A program made the translations under genes and the position numbers. This document shows positions 41,794 to 52,016 of a stretch of 64,000 nt of DNA, piece by piece. The stretch is from Gracilaria gracilis (lineage: Eukaryota; Rhodophyta; Florideophyceae; Gracilariales; Gracilariaceae): assembly GCA_030374805.1 (NCBI GenBank), contig JARGSG010000013.1, positions 372,001-436,000 on the forward strand, in the 5' to 3' direction. Under the pieces are notes generated by a model, which worked only from the letters and a program-made list of their open reading frames with translations, did no database searches and was not told the DNA's origin. Every line of letters starts with the position of its first letter. Within the stretch, counting starts at the first letter, position 1.

Positions 41794-44700
41794 ATGCCCA
41801 ATACCGATCCGAATCCCATTCTGGATGAGGGTAGCCCAATATCTTCAGGGGGAATCACCTCAGCTATGCTTCTTTGCGAAGCATTAGGTATCCCGTTCGA
41901 ACCCTACGAACCAAGATCGATATACCGACGGGGTTGGGGACATAAATGCACTGACTCGAAGAAGGTAATATGTTCGTGGACACTCTCAGTACAGGATGCG
42001 AATAATCGCCTCATCGAATTGACGTTCGACCTCTTCGACGACGACTCACCCCTAACCATCGGGCTAGACGTGAAAAAGCACAGTATAACGAACTTCACGA
42101 ATGAGCCGAACACCATCACTATCAAACGGCCTACGGACAGTGAAGCACGAGTGCTTGAATTGTATATCAAGTCCAAGACCATATATGATGCAAGAGCTCA
42201 CGTCCTGATAACACCGTCTATGGGAAGTCTCCTGTCGGTAGCAGCAAGGAACGCGAGGCCTAGCACACTCGTGAAACGACTACACCGACTTACACACGGA
42301 CACCCGGACGAAATCATCGAATTATGTAAGAGGGCAGGGCTATACTCTGAGGAGGTGAGGCGTGAAGCTCATCGTGTATCCGCGAATTGTCAGGTATGCG
42401 TGGAATCTGGATTGCCCTTACCATCCAAAAAGATCTCAATATCACACGTCACCGAAGCGTTTAATGTAGAGATACAGATGGATTACACATTCTGTACTAT
42501 ACGCGATACCAAATACTTGGTGCTGCACATTGTGGATTGTGGGACCGGATATTCAGAGACCGCAATATCGAGCAATAGGGAAGCTCGTACCGCCATAGCC
42601 TTAATCGAAACCGAATGGCTTAACAGACACGGAGCTCCCAACGCTCTATCAGCAGATGATGAATACAACTGTCGAGAAATAAGAAGGTTTCTAACAGGAC
42701 GTGACATCAATTTCAAGGCGCGACCCGTCAGGCGACACAACAAAACGGGCATCGTCGAAAGGAAGAATGGTGTGGTCAAGCGCATCCTCGAACGGCTCCA
42801 GAAAGAGAATACGCTCGGTAGCGACAAGACGTTGCTGTCACGAGCTACTTTTCTATCGAATTGTTTTAGTGGGTCAAAGGTCTTGAGCTCTTTCGAGCTA
42901 GCAAAGGGATATGCCCCTTCCATCCTTGGCGCACCTAGGCGCCTCGTGTCCGAAGACCTGCTGAAAGCGTACGTCGAACAGTCCGCCACAAGAGCCTTAC
43001 AACGGGCAATGAAGGCCCGTGACCATTCAAACCTATGCGAGTCTACTATAAAACCCGGAGATGAGGTTCTCTTCTTCTTCAGGACTACAGCCAATAACGT
43101 CCCAGACGAGTGGCGTAGAGCGACCGTGGTGAAGCCGCATAGACATCTCGTCGAAGTAAGAAGGACGCCGAGAGGTCCGATATCAAGGATTGCGTACGAG
43201 GACATCAGGTTGCGGCCTAACTCGGATCTCGCTCGAGAACTTAGTGAAGGTCTAATGGAGGACTACATTGACCTCACGCTAACTCCCGACTCGGCGAGCG
43301 AGGAGGAGCAAATCGTAATAGGTTCCGCTTCCCTAATGGCGACAAACGACCTGGAAAGGGAACATGTGTTCAAGGATATGGGAAGCTACACCGACGAGCT
43401 GATCGCGGAGCCGGAGATGAAAGTAACCCGAGACCTGACATCTGTAGAACAGAAGGTCCTGGAGAATATGCAGAAGGTCATTGGCTCTAGACAGGTCTCA
43501 GCTCGAGATGTACAATTCGCACCGTCTTGGATCCTCCGAAAAGCCGTGATAAGAGAGCACGACGATAACTGGGTGGAAGCCTACGAGGAAGTAGACGAAG
43601 CCACCGTGCCTCGCAATGGTAACGTCATCTCCTCACACACAGTGTACAAGGTGAAACAAGACGAAGATGGGGTCAGGAAGCTGAAAGCTCGCCTTGTGAC
43701 ACACGGCAATAGAGATGACGAGAAGGACGCAATCCGAAAGGACTGTTCCAACGCTGATATGGTCATAGTCAGGCTCCTGATAAGCCTCGCCCTATGCCTC
43801 GGCTTTACATTCGGTGTCGCTGATATCAAGGGTGCGTTCCTGCAGAGTGGACCGATCAAACGGGAAATATACGTCAGGCCAGCTCCCGAATTCAAAACCA
43901 AGCGAGGTGTCCTATGGAAACTGACGAAGCTCCCGTATGGAATCGTGGAAGCGGGAAGACAGTGGGCGAAGCGCATAGAATCCTGGATGCTGGATATCGA
44001 GATACTCGAAAGAGTATACGGCGTCAATCAACTGTTTCTAAAGCGAAACGAGGTAGGACACATCGTACTTATAATTGCGAAGCTCGTCGATGACCTACTC
44101 GTCGCCGGTGGCGAATCAGACATAAAAGAATTCATGGATAGGCTCCAAGATGAGTTCACCGTGGGAAAGGTAAGATTCGGGAACAAACTGACATTCGCCG
44201 GTTGCAACATCCTGCAAGACGAGGAAGGAAGTGTTACTCTCTCGATGATGGATTACATGGAACGACTTCATCCCATAGAGCTCACCCGCGCGCGAAGGAG
44301 GGAACGAGAAGCGAAGGCCAGCCACAGTGAGATAAGCAGCTATCGCTCGCTCGCAGGTACACTCATGTACTTAGGATTCGCTGTGCTACCCCAGGCGTCA
44401 CTTATTACATCCAAGATGCAACAAGAACTGGGGAATCTAAGGGTTAAGCACATTGTGGACGCAAATGCGATGCTCCAGGAAGTATGCGATCTACAACCTA
44501 CGATCAAGTACGTTCGACCCATGGGAGTAACTTCTGCGACACTGGTCAGCCTATCGGATGCATCTCACGCAACTAGTGATACTTCCTACGGACAAAGCGG
44601 AATCATATGTGGCATGAAGTACACTACAGCGTTCGAGGAAGAATCCATATTCCACCCAATCTATTGGTCGAGTACGAAACAACGAAGGGTAACGTACTCT

Positions 44701-45081
44701 TCATTCGGAGCCGAAATACTGGCATGTTCGGAAGCGGAGGACCGTGGATTCGATATGAAGAAGACGATACGGTCGATCTTTCCGCAAGTGGACACCGAAC
44801 ACCACATTTTGGTGGACTCAAAAGCACTCTTTGACACTATTACAACACTTCACGAGTGTCGCGAGTTCCGTCTAAGGAAGACGGTGACCATGATCCGCGA
44901 TGCGTTTGAGTCTGGGGAACTAGAGAAGATCACTTGGATCCCCGGTACCATCAACCTTGCGGACGCACTAACAAAGCGCAGCGTTAAGCACTCCACGAAT
45001 ATGAACCGAATGCTCGAGAACGGATATTGGAGTGTCGACGTCGCTAAAGGTATTTGCCACGACCACCAAAGCTGGCAGTAA
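41794..45081 (+). CDS. Copia pol polyprotein (protease, integrase, reverse transcriptase, RNase H)
   Basis: 1095 residues. Order: an aspartic-protease-like DEGSP near the start, then the integrase zinc region (HRLTHGHPDE and CQVCVESG). The integrase core follows with Asp in IQMDYTF, Asp in SADDEYN and Glu in GIVERKNGVV. Reverse transcriptase has VADIKGAFLQSGP and the LVDDLL active-site box, and RNase H starts at SLSDASHATSD and ends near the 3' end. Looks whole. Confidence 0.92.
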   Translation: MPNTDPNPILDEGSPISSGGITSAMLLCEALGIPFEPYEPRSIYRRGWGHKCTDSKKVICSWTLSVQDANNRLIELTFDLFDDDSPLTIGLDVKKHSITNFTNEPNTITIKRPTDSEARVLELYIKSKTIYDARAHVLITPSMGSLLSVAARNARPSTLVKRLHRLTHGHPDEIIELCKRAGLYSEEVRREAHRVSANCQVCVESGLPLPSKKISISHVTEAFNVEIQMDYTFCTIRDTKYLVLHIVDCGTGYSETAISSNREARTAIALIETEWLNRHGAPNALSADDEYNCREIRRFLTGRDINFKARPVRRHNKTGIVERKNGVVKRILERLQKENTLGSDKTLLSRATFLSNCFSGSKVLSSFELAKGYAPSILGAPRRLVSEDLLKAYVEQSATRALQRAMKARDHSNLCESTIKPGDEVLFFFRTTANNVPDEWRRATVVKPHRHLVEVRRTPRGPISRIAYEDIRLRPNSDLARELSEGLMEDYIDLTLTPDSASEEEQIVIGSASLMATNDLEREHVFKDMGSYTDELIAEPEMKVTRDLTSVEQKVLENMQKVIGSRQVSARDVQFAPSWILRKAVIREHDDNWVEAYEEVDEATVPRNGNVISSHTVYKVKQDEDGVRKLKARLVTHGNRDDEKDAIRKDCSNADMVIVRLLISLALCLGFTFGVADIKGAFLQSGPIKREIYVRPAPEFKTKRGVLWKLTKLPYGIVEAGRQWAKRIESWMLDIEILERVYGVNQLFLKRNEVGHIVLIIAKLVDDLLVAGGESDIKEFMDRLQDEFTVGKVRFGNKLTFAGCNILQDEEGSVTLSMMDYMERLHPIELTRARRREREAKASHSEISSYRSLAGTLMYLGFAVLPQASLITSKMQQELGNLRVKHIVDANAMLQEVCDLQPTIKYVRPMGVTSATLVSLSDASHATSDTSYGQSGIICGMKYTTAFEEESIFHPIYWSSTKQRRVTYSSFGAEILACSEAEDRGFDMKKTIRSIFPQVDTEHHILVDSKALFDTITTLHECREFRLRKTVTMIRDAFESGELEKITWIPGTINLADALTKRSVKHSTNMNRMLENGYWSVDVAKGICHDHQSWQ

Positions 45082-45129
45082 GTCAATGATATCTATGTAT
45101 TGTTAGGACACTAACGCGACTGGGGGGTA

Positions 45130-45380
45130 TGTTAATGGAGTACAGACACGTACACATTTGCTAGCTGACGTACAACTATCTTTACTTGGTAGGCAATATT
45201 AGTACGTCACAGTTAGCCCAAGAGTCGCGTAGTATCCTTATTTAAAGGCAGACTCATTAGCCCAGGAGCTCCATCGAGGAGCTCCGGGCAGACCTCTGTG
45301 CCGATCTGTATTGCTTGTGAACCGTCCCTCCACCACTGCGCAAGATGAACTTCGACTCAATTAGCGAAGCTCATGCCAAA
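45130..45380 (+). repeat. Copia 3' LTR
   Basis: 251 bp, paired with 40416-40666, followed by the ACTGT target duplication. Confidence 0.9.
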
Positions 45381-45963
45381 ACTGTACGTGGGATGGCTGT
45401 ACGCGCATCAGAAGGAAGGGGAACGTAATGAAGCGAGCAATGACGGTGGTGAAGAGCGGCGCTTCATTCACAAATGGTGGCGGTTCGCACGCGGTGAATC
45501 ATCATGTTGGATTACTACTGACGATGGCTGATCGGTTGTCATCGTGTTCAAAGAACGGGGAGTATCTACTGTGCCGCATGCTGCTCACTAGACGCGGCGC
45601 TCCTCGTATAGAGTATTTATGCCAGGCGGGTGATTGTCCTCGTCAGTTTGAGTTCAATCCGCGAATACCCGGCGAACTTGCATACGGAACAGAGCAAGGT
45701 TACCTGGTTGTGATGGATATGGAGAGTGGTGTTGTGAAAGCTTCTTGTCATTTGAGTGGAACAACCACAAAGAACATTCGAATCGGGCTACTAGAAGAAA
45801 CGCAAATTGACATGTGTGTCGCCGCGAATGTTAGGAACCTCGTAGACCACGATAAACTTCATTTTAGAACAACATAAACTATCCGAAAAGACGGCACTAT
45901 ACTCCTGGTTGGCGGGTCTTCAAGACGACCTCTCGTGCCTGACAACTGCGCTTTGTTTCATGT

Positions 45964-48744
45964 TCATGGACTTTCTCGTCGCTCATCGGAATCACGCGAC
46001 GATGAACCCGCCCCAGCTCCCCTTCCCCTTCCACCTGACGTCGGTTCTTGAGTTGGATACTCTGTCTGAACCACATGATGTAGGTTTGGCGCGAAACTTG
46101 ATGTCATGTTTTGCAGGTGAGCTCCAAAGTGAGCAGCAAACAAAGCGGATGGATGGGATAATGCAGCAAATGCTGACTGCATTGCCTGAGATGTCATGCT
46201 CGGAATTGCACCGACGTCAGCCGCATTCCCCGGTCTTAATTCATCTGAGTTTCTTACTCTTCTACGGTGGTCTTCTTCCAAAGACAAAAGCTCATTATTT
46301 GTACGGAATGCGGTCGTTCTGTCTGCAGCAGGTGGACCTGGGCCTGTAGAGTTCTCTGGAGAGACAGAACGCAAGGTGTCTAACTGCTCTTCTTCTTCAC
46401 CAATAATTGACTCTAGAAGACGATTTGTTTCAATCTCTTCTTCCAAGTTATCGCCATCAGACAAAAATATAGAGTTCCAGAACATCATGTCACTAACCCC
46501 CGACACTTTCCGAAGAAGACGAGCATTCCAATGTGCAAACACAATCATCTGAGTTCGCCGCTCGCTTAGTTTGCTTCTGAACTTATTATGGAGACGTCCT
46601 TGAGCGCTGAAGCTCCGCTCTGCCGCGCAAGATGAGGGCGAGCAAGATAGTGTCCTGCACGCGAACTCGACTAGTTCTTGATTTCGTTGATCCGCGGCTC
46701 TACGCCACCATACCAACGGAGCTCCCCTATACTGCTGTAAGTACTTCACGTTATCGACGTTCATCGAAGATTGATCATGCCAACGCATTACTTGAGCGTC
46801 ATATTGACGCAAAATTGTGTGCATCAAATCCATAGACTCTTCATCACTGAATGCGCTGCAGTACTGAAGTAGATGGCTCTTGAAACGTTCCATAAACGGG
46901 GTTGTGTCTGCAGGGCATTGAACGGGATCTAAGAGGTATGCCGCAAAGTGGATGTTGTCCAATAGATGAACCTTCATTCTTCGGTTCCTTCCAGCTACTT
47001 CTCGCTTCTGTTTTCTAGATTGAAATACGTCCAACATCTCCTGCTTTCTGGATGCATTGAGGTGACTTCCCGAAGGAAGCTCAGAAAGGTTATTCTCAAG
47101 CTCTAGTGTTCGAGGGAGGACATCAGCTATAGAACAGCTATCGCTGTCCCAATGTCGCAAATATTGGCGTACGACACGCAACACTCGCCGAATTTCATTT
47201 GCTTCCTCTAGAAGTGTACCATCCCTGATTGCACGGTCAAAGAATAGAACACGGTCTTGCTCCGCCTTCCTTGACCGAGTTCGATACAGCGTAGTGCGGT
47301 AGTCCACTTCTTCAAGAACTTTCAGAAGAACGGGATGGCAGCGAATGTAGGACTCTAACATGTCCTCAACCACCGCAAATCGAGTAACACAATGTCTTCT
47401 AGGTAGTATCGCGGTAAAATTTGTGAGGTCATCGTCATTGTCCCCGTTTCCACGAGATCGCAAGATACCTCTGTTGCGTAAGCCGTCGTTATGTTCATGA
47501 ATTAATTTCTTCAATCTAGAAAGCAACAGCTTATGATTTCGTGTTTCAGTTACAATGTAGGAAATGCGAGATAGCACGGTCTTGACCCACAAAAGCTTTC
47601 CAAAATCCTCCATAAGAAGATCCGAAACATGGGCTTGGTCTTGAATACCAACAAGTCCCTTGTACTTTAGAGTAAGAGCATGGCGGGCATTGACGCACGC
47701 TTGCGCATTATCGCTCACTACGCCACAGATGCGTGTCATTCCACCCAACGGTTCCACAGCGTTCTCGACGACCTGAACGTACTTTTCTGCTCCAGTAGAT
47801 GAAGATCCTGTAAACACTGATTCTACGAAAAATGTAAGCTGCTGAGATTTTTGTTGTCCTTCACTTCGAAGAAGAACATTGACAACCGTTGAAGAATTAA
47901 CATTTTCCCATGCGTCAAACATGACAGTGCCGTAGCCCGATTGAAGTCTACTTTGCATACCCGAAAAGGCAATTTCTCTGATCTCTTCATAGTAGGAATC
48001 CAAAAGCTACCCAGAAAGCTTCCGAGAAGGCGGTAGAAATTTGTCGACGTAACCAGGTCGCAGTTTTTGCAATAGTTGCACGAACAAGTTCTCTTCGCCA
48101 TCCTTTTTGTCTACCAAACTAAATGGCCATCCACGCTCACATATGGCGGCTATCAGAAGCTTGTTGATTTCTTCGGCCTCTGATGCGGAACAAAAATCTA
48201 TGGTTGGGTGGTCCATTTTTAACTTCTTGTACAAGGGATGCTCCTTTTCCAAACTCGATCGAGATATTCTCCGAACACCGCCGCTGTCTCCCTCGTAATC
48301 AAGTAGTTCTTGTCTCGCCACGGTTTCATCGTCGACGCTTAATCGCGACTGGACTCTGTCTCTGGATAAAGCTTTGCAACGCATGCTAATATTCTCCCGT
48401 TCAGGAGTACTCATTGCGAAACAACGTACGTTGTGTTGTGCTTGCTTTGTCGCGTGATCAGTATCGATTGCTGCTCCACAGTTTCTACATTGCCACAACT
48501 TGGACCCAAGCTCTTCAGTCTCTATCCAATGGTGCCTCCAGTAAGCCTGCTTTCTTCCGCTCTTTTTTCTAGATTGCGATCCGCTCGACGTTCTTGAAGT
48601 TGTATTTTGTGGTAATTGTGTGTTGGGGGCGGGAGCCGGTGAAGAATTAAAGGACAAAACGGCTGAGTCTCTTTCAGAAGCTTGTGCTGTGCGGTTCACA
48701 GGAACCGAAGACGTTTGATTTGCATCGTTCCCGTCTGGTTGCAT
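45964..48744 (-). pseudogene. hAT-family transposase with one in-frame stop
   Basis: From the first ATG at 48744 the frame runs to 45964 with a single TAG at 48007-48009. The N-terminal half has a BED-type zinc finger (WQCRNCGAAIDTDHATKQAQHNVRC). After the stop comes a DUF659-like hAT core (GYGTVMFDAWENVNSSTV, ICGVVSDNAQACVNARHAL) and the C-terminal dimerisation block (WWRRAADQRNQELVEFACRTL, CAAERSFSAQGRLHNKFRSK). A low-complexity tail ends the protein. About 925 codons with one nonsense codon means very recent loss or translational read-through. Terminal repeats and the 8-bp duplication could not be placed. Confidence 0.88.
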
Positions 48745-50063
48745 GTTGCGCACTGAAACACGAGACGGGGCGTTTCGGGTGTGTCACGTTGAGTGGAAGG
48801 TAACGTAGCGGTGTTGACAAGAAATTTAGTGCGTGTTATGGCTCGGAGAGATTTGTGTGGCACTGGTTCGGTCATTGTTTTGTGAAGGTGAATTGAAAAG
48901 GTATCTAGGCCGTTATCGTTTTGAGAGTCTGTGCGGGCCATAAAGCTTGCTTGCCAACTTGGCAGTGGAAGAGAATTGAATTTTGACAGGTCACGAGATC
49001 ATTTGTTTTGCAAAACTCTGAGTAAGTTTTAGATTCATTACTTTTGTTACACCTACAAATTGTAGGCTACAATCAATGCGTGAGCTTTAACGGTGACTCT
49101 TCTGTTGAATAAGTTGAGTACATCAGCTTAAAGAATCGTCTAGATATTTTAAAGTTGATCAAATTAAGTTTATAAAGGTTCCGACAGAAACGACGGAATG
49201 TGCTGAAATAAAACCTCAAAAGTGCCGGCAAGTTCGGCATGATCGGCGCGGAGCAAACGAGATACAGTCACCTTACAGTATGCAGCAGCTCGCGTGGAAC
49301 ACGGCGCACATGCTGTCAACTTGACAGTGTCAAGTGGAACACGCATCATCATCGTGAGCACATCGCCAACACGTTGCTCCACGCCGTTGGCGAAGCGCTT
49401 GCGTTCGGTATTCAATCAGCTCCGAATCTCACAGAACGGTCGTTCGAGCTCCCCGTTTATCGCCGCTTTCATCGACGAAGGGCCCAAGACGATGAGGACA
49501 CGCTTTGCTGAACATCAATTGACGGCAAGTTTGGTTTTGTAAATCATTTTTTCTCTCAAGCTGAAATTCGTTGTAGCAAACTATGTGTTTGTGGCGTTGT
49601 ATTTCCCGCTTGACGCTCTTTCGTTCCGTGCATTCGTAATACGATTGTGCCTGACCCATTCATCCAGCGTTATGTGCGGTTTTTTTATATCCGCAGATAT
49701 GCACCCCAAGCAATAGCAATTCCTACATGAGTGGGAACACAGGTTACTACTCATAAACAATCCTATAGAAAATAGCGATGGTCCAAATCATCACCATGTA
49801 TGATATAACAAGAAGTCAGATGTGAAGCATCGAATGAATATGTACGTTGCACAAAGTGAAACGAAAACCCAACTCCAATCTCAACATTGTGCAGAATGGA
49901 GAAAGGATTGTTTCTCCCACCCGAATGTGATTAAAGTAATAGCTGCAATGCCATTCCCTCTCCCTCCCCGACAAAACCTGAGAGCCTTTAAGACTCTCTA
50001 GACTCCTAAAGTTCTGTTGCTTCTCTGGCATAGCCAAACTTTCTGTCGCCAACCATCGCAGAA
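48745..50063. other. Intergenic, no gene seen
   Basis: Frames are short and without domains. The first few hundred bases should contain the hAT terminal end and promoter. A CTACAAATTGTAG palindrome lies near 49053. Confidence 0.45.
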
Positions 50064-50160
50064 ATGACTTCAACTACCTTATTCATGTGCGCACTGCTCT
50101 GCGTCGTCAGCTCAGCGCGTCATTTGGTTGTAGTGCACAAAAATGACGTCCACAATCTTG
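50064..50160 (+). pseudogene. 5' end of a secreted-protein gene cut by a Mutator-like element
   Basis: ATG at 50064 opens a clear signal peptide (MTSTTLFMCALLCVVSSA) followed by RHLVVVHKNDVHN. The Mutator-like element starts at 50161. Across the empty site the host frame continues for only seven codons to a TAA, or into an exon boundary at a GTAAGG near 56102. The rest of the gene is not recognised. Confidence 0.5.
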
Positions 50161-50438
50161 GGGTCCAGGCAAATCTACGCACTGTTAGTTATGTGGAACA
50201 GAGGTTCCAGAACCTCTCTTTCTTTGTAGCATTTGCGCCTAGAACCTCTGTCACGTTTATCACGCTCCTACACCCCTCTCTGCCAATTCCTTGCGCACAA
50301 GTCATAGGAACCTCCGTAGCTGCGAAGTCTATTGGCTCACGCCCCTGCAGGGCGTAAGCCATTACACTTAGCTCACGTAACGCGCTTTTTAGCGCTTGGG
50401 AGCGCCAAGTTCAAAAAAGCGCGCGCATTGCGCTTTGA
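50161..50438 (+). repeat. MULE left terminal inverted repeat
   Basis: 278 bp, inverted match to 55790-56067. Confidence 0.92.
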
Positions 50439-50464
50439 TCTAGAGTCCACAAGCTCTGAAGACC

Positions 50465-50545
50465 TCGCATCTCACGGTATCTCACGGTGAAAATTATATT
50501 GCGTATCTCAGGGTGAGATTTATATCGCACATCTCACGGTGAGGC
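50465..50545 (+). repeat. Subterminal ATCTCACGGT repeats
   Basis: ATCTCACGGT or a one-base variant occurs four times just inside the left terminal repeat. Such clusters often bind transposase, but that is inference here. Confidence 0.55.
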
Positions 50546-50750
50546 TCTCATCAATTTTATAATCACGCTCGCGACTGAAACCGATCCATCCGTAAAGTAT
50601 CCCCGCAGGATACTTGGATTCGGATGTAGTCTCTTTTCTGGACCTTCGAAACGAGAATTCAGGTGATGAGGTCGATTCAGATTTTAATCCAGTAAAACGT
50701 GCCGAAAATGTCGGTCTGGGCAATGACTATCGACTTCTAACCTCAAAAAA

Positions 50751-51968
50751 ATGAAGGAGATCAAGCATACAGTTAAAACGATATCTACATTTCTAAGAGA
50801 GATTGTGCAGCACACTGGTAATGTTTTCAATCGTACTCATCCGCTTGGATTCAATGAGTTACGTAAGCTGTGGTACTATTTGATCATTTTGCTACAGAAC
50901 GCAACGGATTCTCAAAAAGTTTTGGGGCCTAGTATCATAACCTCTTTTAGGCCAAAAAAATGTTTTTGCAACATGCTTCTTGGTGCCGGTGTTCTGGAGT
51001 TAGAACCGATGGCGGGCGTTGAATTTATTCCTGTTGATGCCGCGTGCCGCCTGAGCAATAATGCGAACTCTTATGCTTCAATAAGTGCCGGTGAACGGAA
51101 TGAAGTGGTTCGGCGATACCAACACCAGTTCATTGAGAAACTATACATGAGTCTTGGGTCTATATCGACCATCACTGTCCCAATAATGGTGAACAGGGTT
51201 CATAGGGGCGTGGTTCTTGCTGAAAAAGTGCACAAAAGAAAATGGAGAGTTTACTGGGGTGACAGTTTAAACTGGGACTGTCCTCAACACTGCTGAACGC
51301 TAATATGTCAAGCGATCGAAACCGCGCGGAAGGAACGAATTGACTGGACGTATCCCTCTGAGAATTACATACTGGACGTGTTAGGTTATAAGAAGCAAAG
51401 TGACAGCTTCAGCTGTGGGGCATACGTACTTTCTATGATGTGCAGGTTCGCTCACACCACCGGTCGTATCCCGCGCGCAACCTTTGAAGAAGGTCATAGT
51501 TCGAACCTCACCAAACAATATCGTTGGGCATGTGCCCAAGCTCGTGTTGAGACTGTGATTAGCATATCTAATGTTCTCCCCATCAGCCACGAACGCTCGG
51601 TAGATGAGCTACAGATGAAGAACAGGGAGAGGGTGTATGCGGCGCGACACAGGACGAATCCCAGTTCTACCACTCCTCATGGTGTTTCGCAATCACCAAT
51701 GGTTCAATCTGGAAGAACGGGAGGTCAAGGCGATGAAGGCAATGCAAAAAGGACGGGTAGGGTTGCGAAGAGTGCTACAGAGAACTTGGAGGACACTGAG
51801 AGCAGTGATATTCGTGGCCCTGGTACAGAGGTTCTACGCTATGATGCTCGTTCAGAACATGAAGCACGAAGGGGAACTGACAATACTGGTGAGAAGCGTA
51901 GGAAGCTTTCCGGCGAGGTCAACGTGTTTGATTTGCCAGGTTATGTTGTGGGGCTATGTGAGGAGTAG
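50751..51968 (+). pseudogene. Ulp1-like (C48) cysteine protease domain of the MULE
   Basis: The frame runs from ATG at 50751 to a TAG at 51966-51968 with one internal TGA at 51294-51296. Motifs of the C48 fold are visible: a His in NRVHRGVVLA, Asp in VYWGDSLNW, and the QSDSFSCGAYVLSMM box with Gln and catalytic Cys. SUMO-type proteases cleave after Gly-Gly of ubiquitin-like proteins. The role in Mutator elements is unknown. A coding-like frame at about 50596-50748 (LDLRNENSGDEVDSDFNP) leads in, one base out of frame at a seven-A run. The frame continues past the TAG into the transposase. Confidence 0.8.
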
Positions 51969-52016
51969 GAGTATGAGTATGGCGTGCAGTTTTGTAAGCA
52001 GGTAACACGTTCTAAA

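Larger units (their letters stand above)
40416..45380 (+). mobile_element. Copia-type LTR retrotransposon, looks whole
   Basis: Two 251-bp long terminal repeats (40416-40666 and 45130-45380) are about 99% identical, so the insertion is young. ACTGT flanks both sides (40411-40415 and 45381-45385) as a 5-bp target duplication. A gag-like frame (40631-41782) and a pol frame (41794-45081) fill the middle. A G-rich polypurine tract lies just before the right repeat. In pol the integrase precedes reverse transcriptase, which defines Copia (Pseudoviridae). Rhodophyte Copia lineages are known. The gag start codon and first dozen codons lie inside the left repeat. Confidence 0.95.
40349..45877 (+). 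pseudogene. Host gene, WD-repeat-like, interrupted by a Copia element
   Basis: An ATG at 40349 opens 22 codons up to the Copia insertion point. With one copy of the 5-bp target duplication counted, the frame runs on at 45386 (VGWLYAHQKEGERNEAS) to about 45530. The next coding-like frame, 45428-45877, has WD40-like strands (GEYLLCRMLL, RQFEFNPRIPGELAYGTEQG, YLVVMDMESGVVKASCHL). It lies in another frame, so an intron or frame change lies near 45490-45555. The 3' end stops at 45877, just before a hAT transposon, so the C-terminus may also be lost. The pattern fits the N-terminal blades of a WD40 protein, but the family is not certain. As it stands the allele cannot make its full product. Confidence 0.6.
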
